Source of the DNA: a virus
IMG/VR virus record: IMGVR_UViG_3300036818_000041
Span: 1-47,448 of that record
DNA: 47,448 nt
Direction: 5' to 3' (one strand)
Shown: one piece after another, positions 38,473 through 44,550 of the stretch
How positions within the stretch are numbered: the first letter of the stretch is position 1
How the letters are laid out: every line of letters starts with the position of its first letter
Notes under the pieces: generated by a model
Database searches by the model: none
Told to the model about the DNA's origin: nothing
Seen by the model: only the letters and a program-made list of their open reading frames with translations
Made by a program: the position numbers and the translations under genes

Positions 38473-38909
38473 CAGGAACTGATAGACGGGTAGATGACCG
38501 AAGTTGGCGTTTCCCACTTGGGAATGAGACCGACCCCGGATGCCTGGGCAAGCTTGATCCAGTTGTCCCGTCCGGTCTTGGTGACGAAAGTGTTGATACC
38601 GTACTTCTGGCCGTTCTTCCAGCAACTTCCGCCATCGATGGTATACATGGTCTTGGCCGGGTTGAACGGCTTGTGCACGAAACGTCCACAGTGACTGAGT
38701 GCGGCCGCCTGCGCAGCGGTCATGGGCTGTTGCGGTGTGGTTACGACGACTGGTGTGGGCTTGTGGAACGTGTGGCCGATCGTGTTGTGCGGCGCCGGGA
38801 ACGAAGTGCTGCACGCCGACAGCAGGAAGGCGACGAACACGACGAAGATGAAGGTGACGGAGACGACGAGGGCTGCGCGCTGGAACTTCTTGAAAGTGGA
38901 CGTGGACAT
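38472..38909 (-). CDS. Lipoprotein with lipobox
   Basis: A 145-residue protein with a bacterial lipoprotein signal: basic start STFKKFQR, hydrophobic core ALVVSVTFIFVVFVAF, lipobox LLSAC with Cys 33. The mature part has a Pro/Thr linker (HKPTPVVVTTPQQP), then AAALSHCGRFVHKPFNP, TMYTIDGGSCWKNGQKYG, FVTKTGRDNWIKLAQASG. It would be lipidated and displayed on the outer face of the cytoplasmic membrane. Phage lipoproteins of this kind are known to block superinfection by related phages; that role is inferred. An early-type position fits. Confidence 0.75.
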   Translation of the reverse strand: MSTSTFKKFQRAALVVSVTFIFVVFVAFLLSACSTSFPAPHNTIGHTFHKPTPVVVTTPQQPMTAAQAAALSHCGRFVHKPFNPAKTMYTIDGGSCWKNGQKYGINTFVTKTGRDNWIKLAQASGVGLIPKWETPTSVIYPSISS

Positions 38910-38958
38910 TGAATTACTCCTTGGTTTGAATCTTACGTGAGTTGTGCGTTGGGTTGTG

Positions 38959-39606
38959 CTAAGTGATCGGCTGAGTCCTTGGGAGATTCAGCAAATAACC
39001 TCCGCGAATTGCCCGGATGCTGGCGCTTCGCAGGTCATACCAGCCCCACTTGTCGTCGGTGAACTCGCCGGTCAGCCCGACAAGGTCGTACAGATCCGAC
39101 ACGGTGGCGACGTCGTACTGACTCACCAGATCCCTGAGCCGGTCGAGAACGTCCTCGGCCTCGGCTCTGCTGGCGATGATGATGTCGTCGAAGTCATGCA
39201 TTGCTCTTGCCTGCCTCGACAAGGGCGGTCTCGGATCGGTTCGTTCTGTTGCTCTGGAGATCCGGTTGTAGGTCGTGTAGCCAGGCCTGGACGAACGGCT
39301 CGGCCTTGCGTCGCCGAAGAGCAGCCTCTCCACTCCCTGGCTGACTGCGTCGGACACCATGTTCTTGGCTGCGGGAAGCAGTACTTCCATCACAACATAG
39401 TGGACGACGTTCGGAGAATCTTCGGCGATGAAGTTACGGAGAACTCTGCTGCCCACGCCTTGTTTGCGCTGGACAACATCGCCTTCGACGACTTTCTCGA
39501 CTTTGGGTTTCTCTTCAACTTTCTTGGATCGCTGGGAGTTGGCTGGATAGTTGACGCGGATCTTGCTTTCCCGGCCACCGCCATTATCGACGTTCATTTC
39601 ATTCAT
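38959..39606 (-). CDS. Conserved phage protein (unknown function)
   Basis: A 215-residue protein: a disordered basic N-terminus (IRVNYPANSQRSKKVEEKPK), VVQRKQGVGSRVLRNFIAED, VVMEVLLPAAKNMVSDAVSQ, GVERLLFGDARPSRSSRPGY, a Ser/Arg/Pro linker, FDDIIIASRAEAEDVLDRLR, YDVATVSDLYDLVGLTG, and DDKWGWYDLRSASIRAIRGG. I recall this exact architecture in many Gram-positive siphoviruses: a membrane/helix segment ending GVERLLFG and a C-terminal YDVASVxDLYDLxG...WGWxDL domain. Function is unknown. Confidence 0.7.
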   Translation of the reverse strand: MNEMNVDNGGGRESKIRVNYPANSQRSKKVEEKPKVEKVVEGDVVQRKQGVGSRVLRNFIAEDSPNVVHYVVMEVLLPAAKNMVSDAVSQGVERLLFGDARPSRSSRPGYTTYNRISRATERTDPRPPLSRQARAMHDFDDIIIASRAEAEDVLDRLRDLVSQYDVATVSDLYDLVGLTGEFTDDKWGWYDLRSASIRAIRGGYLLNLPRTQPIT

Positions 39607-39714
39607 AAGAATCCTTACTTAAATATGAGAGGGCACATAGGACCATCTGGATCCCCATTGTCGTTTAAGCCCGAGCGTCCCCGAGTTGTGCTGAGCCCCT
39701 CAGAAGTGTGTCAA

Positions 39715-40416
39715 TCAGACGCCGGTTGGCTGCTCCCAACCCTGTTCCCGCCGACGGTAGATGTCCCTGAGCTGGACCTGAGACATCGTCGCGAGCTCTT
39801 TGTTCGTTGGGTCGCGATATGCCCAGGGAACGATCTCACCATCGACCATGTAGGGATATTGAAGACCGCTCAATTCCTTTTCCCGGTTTCGCTTCTCAGC
39901 CTCGTCGGGGTTTGGCCACGGGCCAGTGCCGGTGTCGAGCTTGTTCGGATCCTGGACGGCGCCGATCCCGATCGAGCCCCGGCTCAGATCCACGTTCTCG
40001 ATCACCCGAGGCGCGTTCTGGTTCTGCTTCTCCACCTTCGCAGCCATTGCTTCGAGGTCCTTCGGGATCAGGCCGTTCATGAAGCTGACCGCTGCACCCA
40101 TGTCCGTCACGAGCTCAGTAAGCAGCTCATCGAACGCCGGTGATGCGAGGAAGTCCGCCGAAATCTGCTTCGACTTGCGGAACGACGTCGGGTTGGACGG
40201 ATCACGCTGGCCGTACGCCTGGCCGATGATTTCCTTGAAGAGCTGCATGATCTCGGCGCCGTTATTGGACTTGACGACGCCGGACAGCTTGTTCGACAGG
40301 CCGCCTTCGGCACTGAGTTCCATGTCGATGAGCTCGGACTTGGAGAAGTGGAACCAGTGGTTCTCCACAACCTCTTTGCCGTCGAAGTCCTCGTAGTGGA
40401 TTTCCTTCTTGATCAT
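39715..40416 (-). CDS. Conserved phage protein, chaperone-like N-terminal domain
   Basis: A 233-residue protein. The N-terminal 110 residues, IHYEDFDGKEVVENHWFHFS, SELIDMELSAEGGLSNKL, IMQLFKEIIGQAYGQRDPS, DELLTELVTDMGAAVSFMNG, match a family found widely in Gram-positive phages (Y-D-x-G-x-E...F-x-L-T-K-x-E-x-x-x-ME...GGL), sometimes annotated as a tail assembly chaperone. The C-terminal half is Pro/Asn-rich (GPWPNPDEAEKRNREKELSG) with WAYRDPTNKELATMSQVQLR, a compact motif also seen near tail chaperone readthrough products. It is encoded far from the tail genes here, so the chaperone name is not secure. Confidence 0.6.
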   Translation of the reverse strand: MIKKEIHYEDFDGKEVVENHWFHFSKSELIDMELSAEGGLSNKLSGVVKSNNGAEIMQLFKEIIGQAYGQRDPSNPTSFRKSKQISADFLASPAFDELLTELVTDMGAAVSFMNGLIPKDLEAMAAKVEKQNQNAPRVIENVDLSRGSIGIGAVQDPNKLDTGTGPWPNPDEAEKRNREKELSGLQYPYMVDGEIVPWAYRDPTNKELATMSQVQLRDIYRRREQGWEQPTGV

Positions 40417-40760
40417 GCTGTGTCTCCCAGGGAAACCTTGACGTTGTTGAGCTTCTTGTAGATCTCGATGTAGGCGTCCTGCCGATGTCCGTTGTAGGTG
40501 ACTTCCCAGAGCAAGCCGCGGGCCGTCGGGGAAGACACGACCGCCTTCCAGTTCCCCATGGTCTTCGCGAACCAGACGATGTAGACCGCGTCCATCGTCA
40601 ATTCCGGCGACCGCGACTCGTCCCGGTGAGTGTTGTAGTTGTCGACGACCACGCGCTTCGCCATCAGCAGGAACCGGTCGGGATCCGGCGCTGGCCTGGG
40701 CGGCAGAGAAGCCGGGGGCGGGCCCGGAATTGCGGTTGTGGCCGTGACATTCTCGGTCAT
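40413..40760 (-). CDS. DUF6275 family protein, copy 1
   Basis: A 115-residue protein with a Pro-rich N-terminal extension (PGPPPASLPPRPAPDPD) and the DUF6275 core: RFLLMAKRVVVDNYNTHRD, VYIVWFAKTMGNWKAVVSS, LLWEVTYNGHRQDAYIEIYK, LNNVKVSLGD. Paralog of the 97-residue product at 30848-31141. The ATG at 40760 lies about 87 nt downstream of the weak promoter-like element D and shortly after an 8-bp hairpin. Ends in a 4-nt overlap with the next gene. Function unknown. Confidence 0.8.
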   Translation of the reverse strand: MTENVTATTAIPGPPPASLPPRPAPDPDRFLLMAKRVVVDNYNTHRDESRSPELTMDAVYIVWFAKTMGNWKAVVSSPTARGLLWEVTYNGHRQDAYIEIYKKLNNVKVSLGDTA

Positions 40761-40792
40761 GAGATACTCCTAATCGATGTGGAGAGAAAATC

Positions 40793-40814
40793 AGACCGCT
40801 TGTATTAGCGGTCT
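40793..40814 (-). terminator. 8-bp hairpin after the 90-residue gene
   Basis: Minus strand AGACCGCT pairs with AGCGGTCT around a 6-nt loop, followed by GATTTTC. It starts immediately beyond the stop codon at 40816. It could be a weak terminator or an attenuator between element D and the DUF6275 gene. Confidence 0.45.
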
Positions 40815-40815
40815 C

Positions 40816-41088
40816 TTATGGTGATGCTTTCGGCGCATCGGCCTTCGTTATAGGCCCAGTAATTTTCGCGAGGTCGTTACGAAGCCTGGCCACCTGATCC
40901 TTGGGCATCTCCTTTCCGGTGTACTTGAAGTAGTACTTCTCGGTCTGCTTGGCCACGATGTACGGCCAGATGAGCCAGAACAGGAAACCTCCCAGCTTCG
41001 GGAACAGTCTCCTGATCCAGCTAGAACTTCCCGTAGTCCTTCCGCGGAAGGCTCTTGTAGCCGATTGCGAGGCAAGGGCGGCCGTCAT
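40816..41088 (-). CDS. Small membrane protein (start uncertain)
   Basis: A frame of 90 residues from ATG 41088, overlapping the DUF6353 gene by 68 nt. The convincing part begins at WIRRLFPKLGGFLFWLIWPY (about residues 25-44), a basic-aromatic membrane segment, followed by VAKQTEKYYFKYTGKEMPKD and ARLRNDLAKITG. Just after the preceding stop there is AGGAGA but no ATG/GTG/TTG follows at the right distance, so a rare start codon or the overlapping ATG must be used. The coding sequence contains promoter-like element D. Probably partners the adjacent DUF6353 membrane protein. Confidence 0.55.
   Translation of the reverse strand: MTAALASQSATRAFRGRTTGSSSWIRRLFPKLGGFLFWLIWPYIVAKQTEKYYFKYTGKEMPKDQVARLRNDLAKITGPITKADAPKASP
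40847..40872 (-). promoter_or_regulatory. Promoter-like element D (weak, intragenic)
   Basis: Minus strand CGCGAA followed by 12 nt and TATAAC (18 nt from CGCG to the -10), matching elements A-C except for the last base of the -10. It lies inside the end of the 90-residue gene. Part of the match could be chance from coding sequence. Confidence 0.4.
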
Positions 41089-41803
41089 CAGCGAGGTGGG
41101 ATGAGAAGACAAGATCGATGAAGTTGTCGAGATTCCATCCCAGCTCATCGCCAAGAGTGACCGGACCCAGACCCAGAAAGCCGTAGAACTCGTTCTGGCT
41201 GGCGTACATGTTGCCGCCCACGATGGACCGGTTGATCTCGTTTGCGGCCTGACGGATCGTTTCGATGTCTCCCCGAAAGTAACGACCCGTCAATGAGTCG
41301 TAGCAAAGCTGATCACCCCCGCCGACGATGACCGTGGTGTTGGTCACCGGGTTCTCCTCGAGCTGCTTCTTGGCGATACCGTCCCGGACCTTCTGCTCCT
41401 TGGTTTCGCCCAGCTGCGCGAGGACCTCGTCCTTGTACTCCCTGAACGCCGTGTCAGCGAGCGTGTAAGCGCCCAGGAGCGCCGCATTTCGCCTGAGCCC
41501 GATCTGGTTGGCCCCCACGATACAAGCGATCGTAGCGGCGCCTGAGAGCCCTGCAGGAGCATATGTTTTCCAGCAGGTTTCGGCAATTTCACGCCGGGTC
41601 AGGTCCTCCCAGCCCTCCTTGGACTCCTTGCCCGCGTTCTTCGCGAGGGAAGCGTCGTCGAGCTGCTGAGAGGCCTTGAGTGTGGCTTTGGCCGTCAGGA
41701 TTGCAGTGGTGATGACGCCGGCAATAGCGGCACCTGACAGAATCGTTGGTGAGTTGTTCTTGAATGTGCGACTGATTGCGTTCAGCCCTGATGAGCGTGA
41801 CAT
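41021..41803 (-). CDS. DUF6353 family protein, copy 1
   Basis: A 260-residue protein: FKNNSPTILSGAAIAGVITT (membrane segment about residues 17-38), a helical linker, YAPAGLSGAATIACIVGANQ (second segment), ALLGAYTLADTAFREYKDEV, a coil, then VGGGDQLCYDSLTGRYFRGD, INRSIVGGNMYASQNEFYGF and LGLGPVTLGDELGWNLDN. ATG at 41803 follows AGGAGAG. It shares N-terminal and C-terminal blocks with the copy at 37420-38286. Both copies lie in the early region, each next to another membrane-type protein. Unknown function; membrane anchoring is predicted. Confidence 0.8.
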   Translation of the reverse strand: MSRSSGLNAISRTFKNNSPTILSGAAIAGVITTAILTAKATLKASQQLDDASLAKNAGKESKEGWEDLTRREIAETCWKTYAPAGLSGAATIACIVGANQIGLRRNAALLGAYTLADTAFREYKDEVLAQLGETKEQKVRDGIAKKQLEENPVTNTTVIVGGGDQLCYDSLTGRYFRGDIETIRQAANEINRSIVGGNMYASQNEFYGFLGLGPVTLGDELGWNLDNFIDLVFSSHLADDGRPCLAIGYKSLPRKDYGKF

Positions 41804-41827
41804 GTTGGCCTCTCCTAAAATATGACG

Positions 41828-41863
41828 AAAAGCATGAGTCCTTGTTACGGGACTCTGTGCTTT
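41828..41863 (-). terminator. Hairpin after the 58-residue gene
   Basis: Minus strand AAAGCA-CA-GAGTCC pairs with GGACTC-A-TGCTTT around an 8-nt loop, with one further T following. It lies between the 58-residue gene and DUF6353 copy 1 and could act as a partial terminator. Confidence 0.45.
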
Positions 41864-41869
41864 CCTTTC

Positions 41870-42046
41870 CTAGTTCTTTTCGGGGATGATGGCGTTGTTG
41901 ACGCGACCAGCGATCTTGCTGATGAGGACGTTGGCGACGACACTCAGCGCGACGGTGACGGTCGTAGTGGCTGCTACGGCGGCGACCTGGCGCTTGGTGC
42001 TGACGGTTTCGGTCTGCTCCAGCTCGGTCTCTGTGGTCTCGGTCAT
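41870..42046 (-). CDS. Small single-pass membrane-type protein
   Basis: A 58-residue frame not much discussed elsewhere: a Thr/Glu-rich start (MTETTETELEQTETVS), TKRQVAAVAATTTVTVALSV, then VANVLISKIAGRVNNAIIPE. Residues 19-42 form one hydrophobic segment, so a membrane protein is likely. ATG at 42046 follows AAGGAGAG, about 39 nt downstream of the -10 of promoter element B, making it the first gene of the early operon. Confidence 0.65.
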   Translation of the reverse strand: MTETTETELEQTETVSTKRQVAAVAATTTVTVALSVVANVLISKIAGRVNNAIIPEKN

Positions 42047-42084
42047 GATGGCCTCTCCTTCAAAAACACGGTTTGTGGGGTTTC

Positions 42085-42111
42085 ATTATAGCCCTTGTAA
42101 TTTTCGCGAGG
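42085..42111 (-). promoter_or_regulatory. Promoter-like element B
   Basis: Minus strand TATAAT (42085-42090) with CGCGAA 18 nt upstream. A TTGCCT overlapping the upstream edge could serve as a conventional -35. It lies between a terminator-like hairpin and the first early gene. Confidence 0.75.
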
Positions 42112-42140
42112 CAAACTTTAGAGGGCAAGGTAAACAGAGA

Positions 42141-42169
42141 CCCCCTGCAGCTTTTTACACTGCAAGGGG
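42141..42169 (-). terminator. 10-bp hairpin after the 100-residue gene
   Basis: Minus strand CCCCTTGCAG pairs with CTGCAGGGGG (one G-U pair) around a 9-nt A-rich loop. It sits in the 157-nt gap between the stop at 42204 and the next gene, just upstream of promoter element B. Consistent with separating two transcription units; no U-run. Confidence 0.6.
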
Positions 42170-42203
42170 CCCCTATCCTCCGAGGTCCGTTCTGGTTCTG
42201 GTG

Positions 42204-42506
42204 TTAAACGGTTACTTTCGGGACGAATGACAGGCTCTTGGTGGTGAGCACGTTTGCCTTCTCGAATCCGAGGATCAGTCCGATTCCGAGCAGGTTCGCA
42301 GCGATCTTGGCGACTGATTCGGCGCTCAGGGAATTGGCTCTCGCTTCGGCCTTATCGGCGTTGCGAGCATCCGTGAGCACTTTCAGTGCTGTGATTGCGG
42401 CGAGATATGCATCGGAGTCGGAATCTAGTCCTGCTAGATCCGAGATGAGGCTGGTGATGCTCTCATCAAGTTCGTGTGAGTTGTCCTTCTTCGTGAATGT
42501 GAACAC
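42204..42506 (-). CDS. Small conserved phage protein after the holin
   Basis: A 100-residue protein: KDNSHELDESITSLISDLAG, SDSDAYLAAITALKVLTDAR, NADKAEARANSLSAESVAKI, AANLLGIGLILGFEKANVLT. The C-terminal hydrophobic stretch (residues 72-86) could touch the membrane. GTG at 42506 with AAAGGA upstream, 24 nt after the -10 of element C. I recall such about 100-residue proteins (AxNLxGIxxILxFEKxNVxTSK) in actinophages without known function. Confidence 0.65.
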   Translation of the reverse strand: MFTFTKKDNSHELDESITSLISDLAGLDSDSDAYLAAITALKVLTDARNADKAEARANSLSAESVAKIAANLLGIGLILGFEKANVLTTKSLSFVPKVTV

Positions 42507-42529
42507 GTCGTTCCTTTCATAGACTCTCT

Positions 42530-42555
42530 ATTATACGACGTGTTTTATTCGCGAA
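42530..42555 (-). promoter_or_regulatory. Promoter-like element C
   Basis: Minus strand TATAAT (42530-42535) with CGCGAA beginning 18 nt upstream, as in elements A and B. It lies between the holin gene and the 100-residue gene; the element reaches the edge of the holin gene's stop. Confidence 0.75.
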
Positions 42556-42915
42556 TCAGTTCATCATCGCCGGCGGTGGCGTGGCTGGTGCCGACGTGAC
42601 CGCCAGTTTGACCAGCTTCTGACCCTTGTCAATGATGTCCTGAGGATGCGTATCCATCGAGAGCGTGAAAGTGTTTTTGATGGGATCGTGCGTATCCACT
42701 TCCAGTGTGCCATCCACCGGCGCCTTGTAGTTTGCGGACGAGATCGTCAAGATGACGCCGAGGAACGTGTCCACAGCAATTACCGTACCTACCACCTGCT
42801 GGGCAGCAGGAAGATTCCAGATCGCTGCCAGAGCGAAATAGAGCGTTCCGGCTGCGGGAAAAACCAGCTGAGCCAGGCTTTTGATGATCGTGTACCATCG
42901 ATTACTAAGTTGCAT
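42556..42915 (-). CDS. Holin, Dp-1 type
   Basis: A 119-residue membrane protein: LSNRWYTIIKSLAQLVFPAA, GTLYFALAAIWNLPAAQQVV, GTVIAVDTFLGVILTISSAN. Two membrane segments (residues 12-31 and 40-60) and the KxLAQ-x-x-PAxGTLYFxLxxIW...GTxxAxDTFLGxxLxxSS pattern are those of the phage Dp-1 holin family. Residues 62-119 are a soluble, Pro-ending tail, which is longer than usual. It makes the membrane lesion that releases the GH25 endolysin. Ends just before promoter element C. Confidence 0.88.
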   Translation of the reverse strand: MQLSNRWYTIIKSLAQLVFPAAGTLYFALAAIWNLPAAQQVVGTVIAVDTFLGVILTISSANYKAPVDGTLEVDTHDPIKNTFTLSMDTHPQDIIDKGQKLVKLAVTSAPATPPPAMMN

Positions 42916-42933
42916 TGCCTCTCCTAAACACCG

Positions 42934-43173
42934 CTAACAGCCGAGCGAATGACCTAGCCGAACTACTTTCTGATAACCTTCGTAAGCTCTTTCCCGGCTT
43001 GGATGAGCTTTAGGGTCTGCTGGTTTTGGCGCAGGGACCGCGAGACTGAAACGAACTATGTCACAGAATTTGTGTTCGTTCTCAGTTTCACGTACTTGAG
43101 CTGCCACAAATACTGCAGCCGACAAGATGACTGAAATGAAAACTAGGACAATATAAGCGCGGCGTTCTCTCAC
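42934..43173 (-). CDS. Small membrane protein of the lysis region
   Basis: A 79-residue protein; GTG at 43173 (VRERRAYIVLVFISVILSAA) is chosen since the frame upstream is not membrane-like and overlaps the preceding gene. One N-terminal membrane segment (residues 7-25), then QVRETENEHKFCDIVRFS, a Pro-rich PAPKPADPKAHPS and RAYEGYQKVVRLGHSLGC. Small proteins of this layout accompany holins in actinophages and may be second holins or holin regulators. It overlaps the 111-residue frame by 86 nt. Confidence 0.7.
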   Translation of the reverse strand: MRERRAYIVLVFISVILSAAVFVAAQVRETENEHKFCDIVRFSLAVPAPKPADPKAHPSRERAYEGYQKVVRLGHSLGC

Positions 43174-43423
43174 CAGTGCCCCCTTGAGAGGATGGCGGCT
43201 CCGGCGGCTGATCCGTTGAATGCGATGAGTCCGAGGATGAGCCAGTCTCGGAAAGTATTGAAATGATTGCCGCCCTTCCGGAAGGAACCATGCATGCAAG
43301 ACCGACTAGGGATAGATACCCGTTCGGGTTCTTCGAATATACTTGCGTCCAGATAACCCAGGCGCCGAATCCCATTAGGATTACATCCCGAAAATTCCGC
43401 CGGAGTGTTGAAGGCCACTTCAC
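43088..43423 (-). CDS. Holin-like membrane protein with Ser/Pro-rich tail
   Basis: A 111-residue frame starting at GTG 43423. The N-terminal 50 residues (RRNFRDVILMGFGAWVIWTQ, VYSKNPNGYLSLVGLACMVP, SGRAAIISIL) hold two membrane segments with an NPN turn and are convincing as an actinophage holin-like protein. A Ser/Pro tail follows (SSSDSSHSTDQPPEPPSSQG). The last about 30 residues overlap the next gene and look random, so the true end may be earlier through a missing stop or a sequence shift. A competing 82-residue frame (43170-43418) has a better-spaced ribosome site and a GTGA overlap but poor protein character. Confidence 0.65.
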   Translation of the reverse strand: MKWPSTLRRNFRDVILMGFGAWVIWTQVYSKNPNGYLSLVGLACMVPSGRAAIISILSETGSSSDSSHSTDQPPEPPSSQGGTGERTPRLYCPSFHFSHLVGCSICGSSST

Positions 43424-43436
43424 CTCTCCCTACTTT

Positions 43437-44249
43437 CTAGTTGTTCGTGGGTCGCCATATGTTTATCTTACGAACGAAAGTTTCCACTGGTTTCCAAATC
43501 CCCGCATCACGGACATATGGCTGTACCCTGACCCAACTCCCGTGATGTCTCATGAACACCCCGGTGCGTGAAGTAACCGTCAGTTTATCAGACGGTTCAG
43601 AAAGACCACTACGATACTGCGCCTTGTTGAAGGCCTGAATCGTATAGGTGTATTCTTGCCCCGGTATCAGGTCGGTAAGATTTCGTGCTTCTTTGGGACT
43701 TTGATATCGGTTGAAATTGCCTTGAGTACCACCGCCGTCGTACCGCTTGATGATGTAATTCGTGACGTTGTAGCCGCCATCGTCATCTGGCTTATCCCAC
43801 AGCAACGTAATTGAAGTAGGCGTCAGATTCTCGTAATTCAGATTCCGGGGAACTGAGGGAACCGTCTTGATCCGGTCCAAAGTCAGGCTGCACGAAACGC
43901 CTTCATTGTTACCGAACGTGCCAGTACCACTGTTAGCATAGTTGACATGGAAGGTGACGTCGAGGTTTCCCCGATCGCCATGCTGCATCGTGAAAGTGTG
44001 CTCGATGAAGGTTACTGACTCGCCAACACCCAAATCGAAGGTATAACCGGCTGCATTGTAGCTCCGGTCACCGCCGATCCAGGTATTGGAGAGCCAGCCT
44101 GACGAACGGCCATCCCCCTGATTCTGTATGAAACCTTCGACACGGACCCGGGAAGTCAGCGTGTTTTCATCCTGCGAGACCACCGTGATCTTGCAGGTAA
44201 GATGACCACCATTACCGACATCCCGGCCGTTTGAGTTAGTCGTCGCCAT
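43437..44249 (-). CDS. Minor tail protein with fibronectin type III domain
   Basis: A 270-residue protein. Residues 1-125 form a beta-rich domain (GGHLTCKITVVSQDENTLTS, VRVEGFIQNQGDGRSSGWLS, FTMQHGDRGNLDVTFHVN). Residues 136-228 match FnIII: VPRNLNYENLTPTSITLLWD, GYNVTNYIIKRYDGG, LTDLIPGQEYTYTIQAFN. The C-terminus has Trp-rich repeats (GSWVRVQPYVRDAGIWKPVE and KINIWRP), similar in style to the end of the 1280-residue adhesin. FnIII domains on tails are common and thought to bind cell-surface sugars. Starts 1 nt after the previous stop. Confidence 0.8.
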   Translation of the reverse strand: MATTNSNGRDVGNGGHLTCKITVVSQDENTLTSRVRVEGFIQNQGDGRSSGWLSNTWIGGDRSYNAAGYTFDLGVGESVTFIEHTFTMQHGDRGNLDVTFHVNYANSGTGTFGNNEGVSCSLTLDRIKTVPSVPRNLNYENLTPTSITLLWDKPDDDGGYNVTNYIIKRYDGGGTQGNFNRYQSPKEARNLTDLIPGQEYTYTIQAFNKAQYRSGLSEPSDKLTVTSRTGVFMRHHGSWVRVQPYVRDAGIWKPVETFVRKINIWRPTNN

Positions 44250-44250
44250 C

Positions 44251-44538
44251 TCAGGTCATGATCTTGAAGTAGATGTTTCCATCGACAGCGCCACCGTTGT
44301 CGTCGGTAGGATCATCAGCGCCTGAATAGAATCCCAGATTGTTACGGGCTACAGGAGCGGTTGATGCTCCAGTTCCGCCGCGGGAAATTGGCCAGATCGC
44401 AAGGATCAATGCCAGAACTTCAGCAACAAAGTCACGAGTCCGGTTGATCTCTGTGGCGCCTTCTTTGACCTCTCCGCCGTCACCTGCTTGCGGGACGATC
44501 GGATAGCCTGCTGCTTGTGCTTCATCACCTACAGCCAT
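44251..44538 (-). CDS. Small tail fibre-type protein
   Basis: A 95-residue protein: MAVGDEAQAAGYPIVPQAGD, EINRTRDFVAEVLALILAIW, then PISRGGTGASTAPVARNNLG and DDNGGAVDGNIYFKIMT. The GGTGASTAxxARxNLG motif is a hallmark of tail fibre shafts and tips. A helix precedes it. ATG at 44538 follows GGAGGTAT. It sits directly after the Gp37-like protein and before the FnIII protein, so all three probably form the tail tip. Confidence 0.75.
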   Translation of the reverse strand: MAVGDEAQAAGYPIVPQAGDGGEVKEGATEINRTRDFVAEVLALILAIWPISRGGTGASTAPVARNNLGFYSGADDPTDDNGGAVDGNIYFKIMT

Positions 44539-44550
44539 GAATATACCTCC

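Noticed and set aside
38944-40143. A 399-codon plus-strand frame
   Set aside because: Opposes two conserved minus-strand genes and the gap between them; composition is shadow-like.
43170-43418. An 82-codon frame in the holin region
   Set aside because: It has a well-spaced ribosome site and GTGA overlap, but the competing frame gives clear membrane segments of a holin-like protein; retained only as an alternative.
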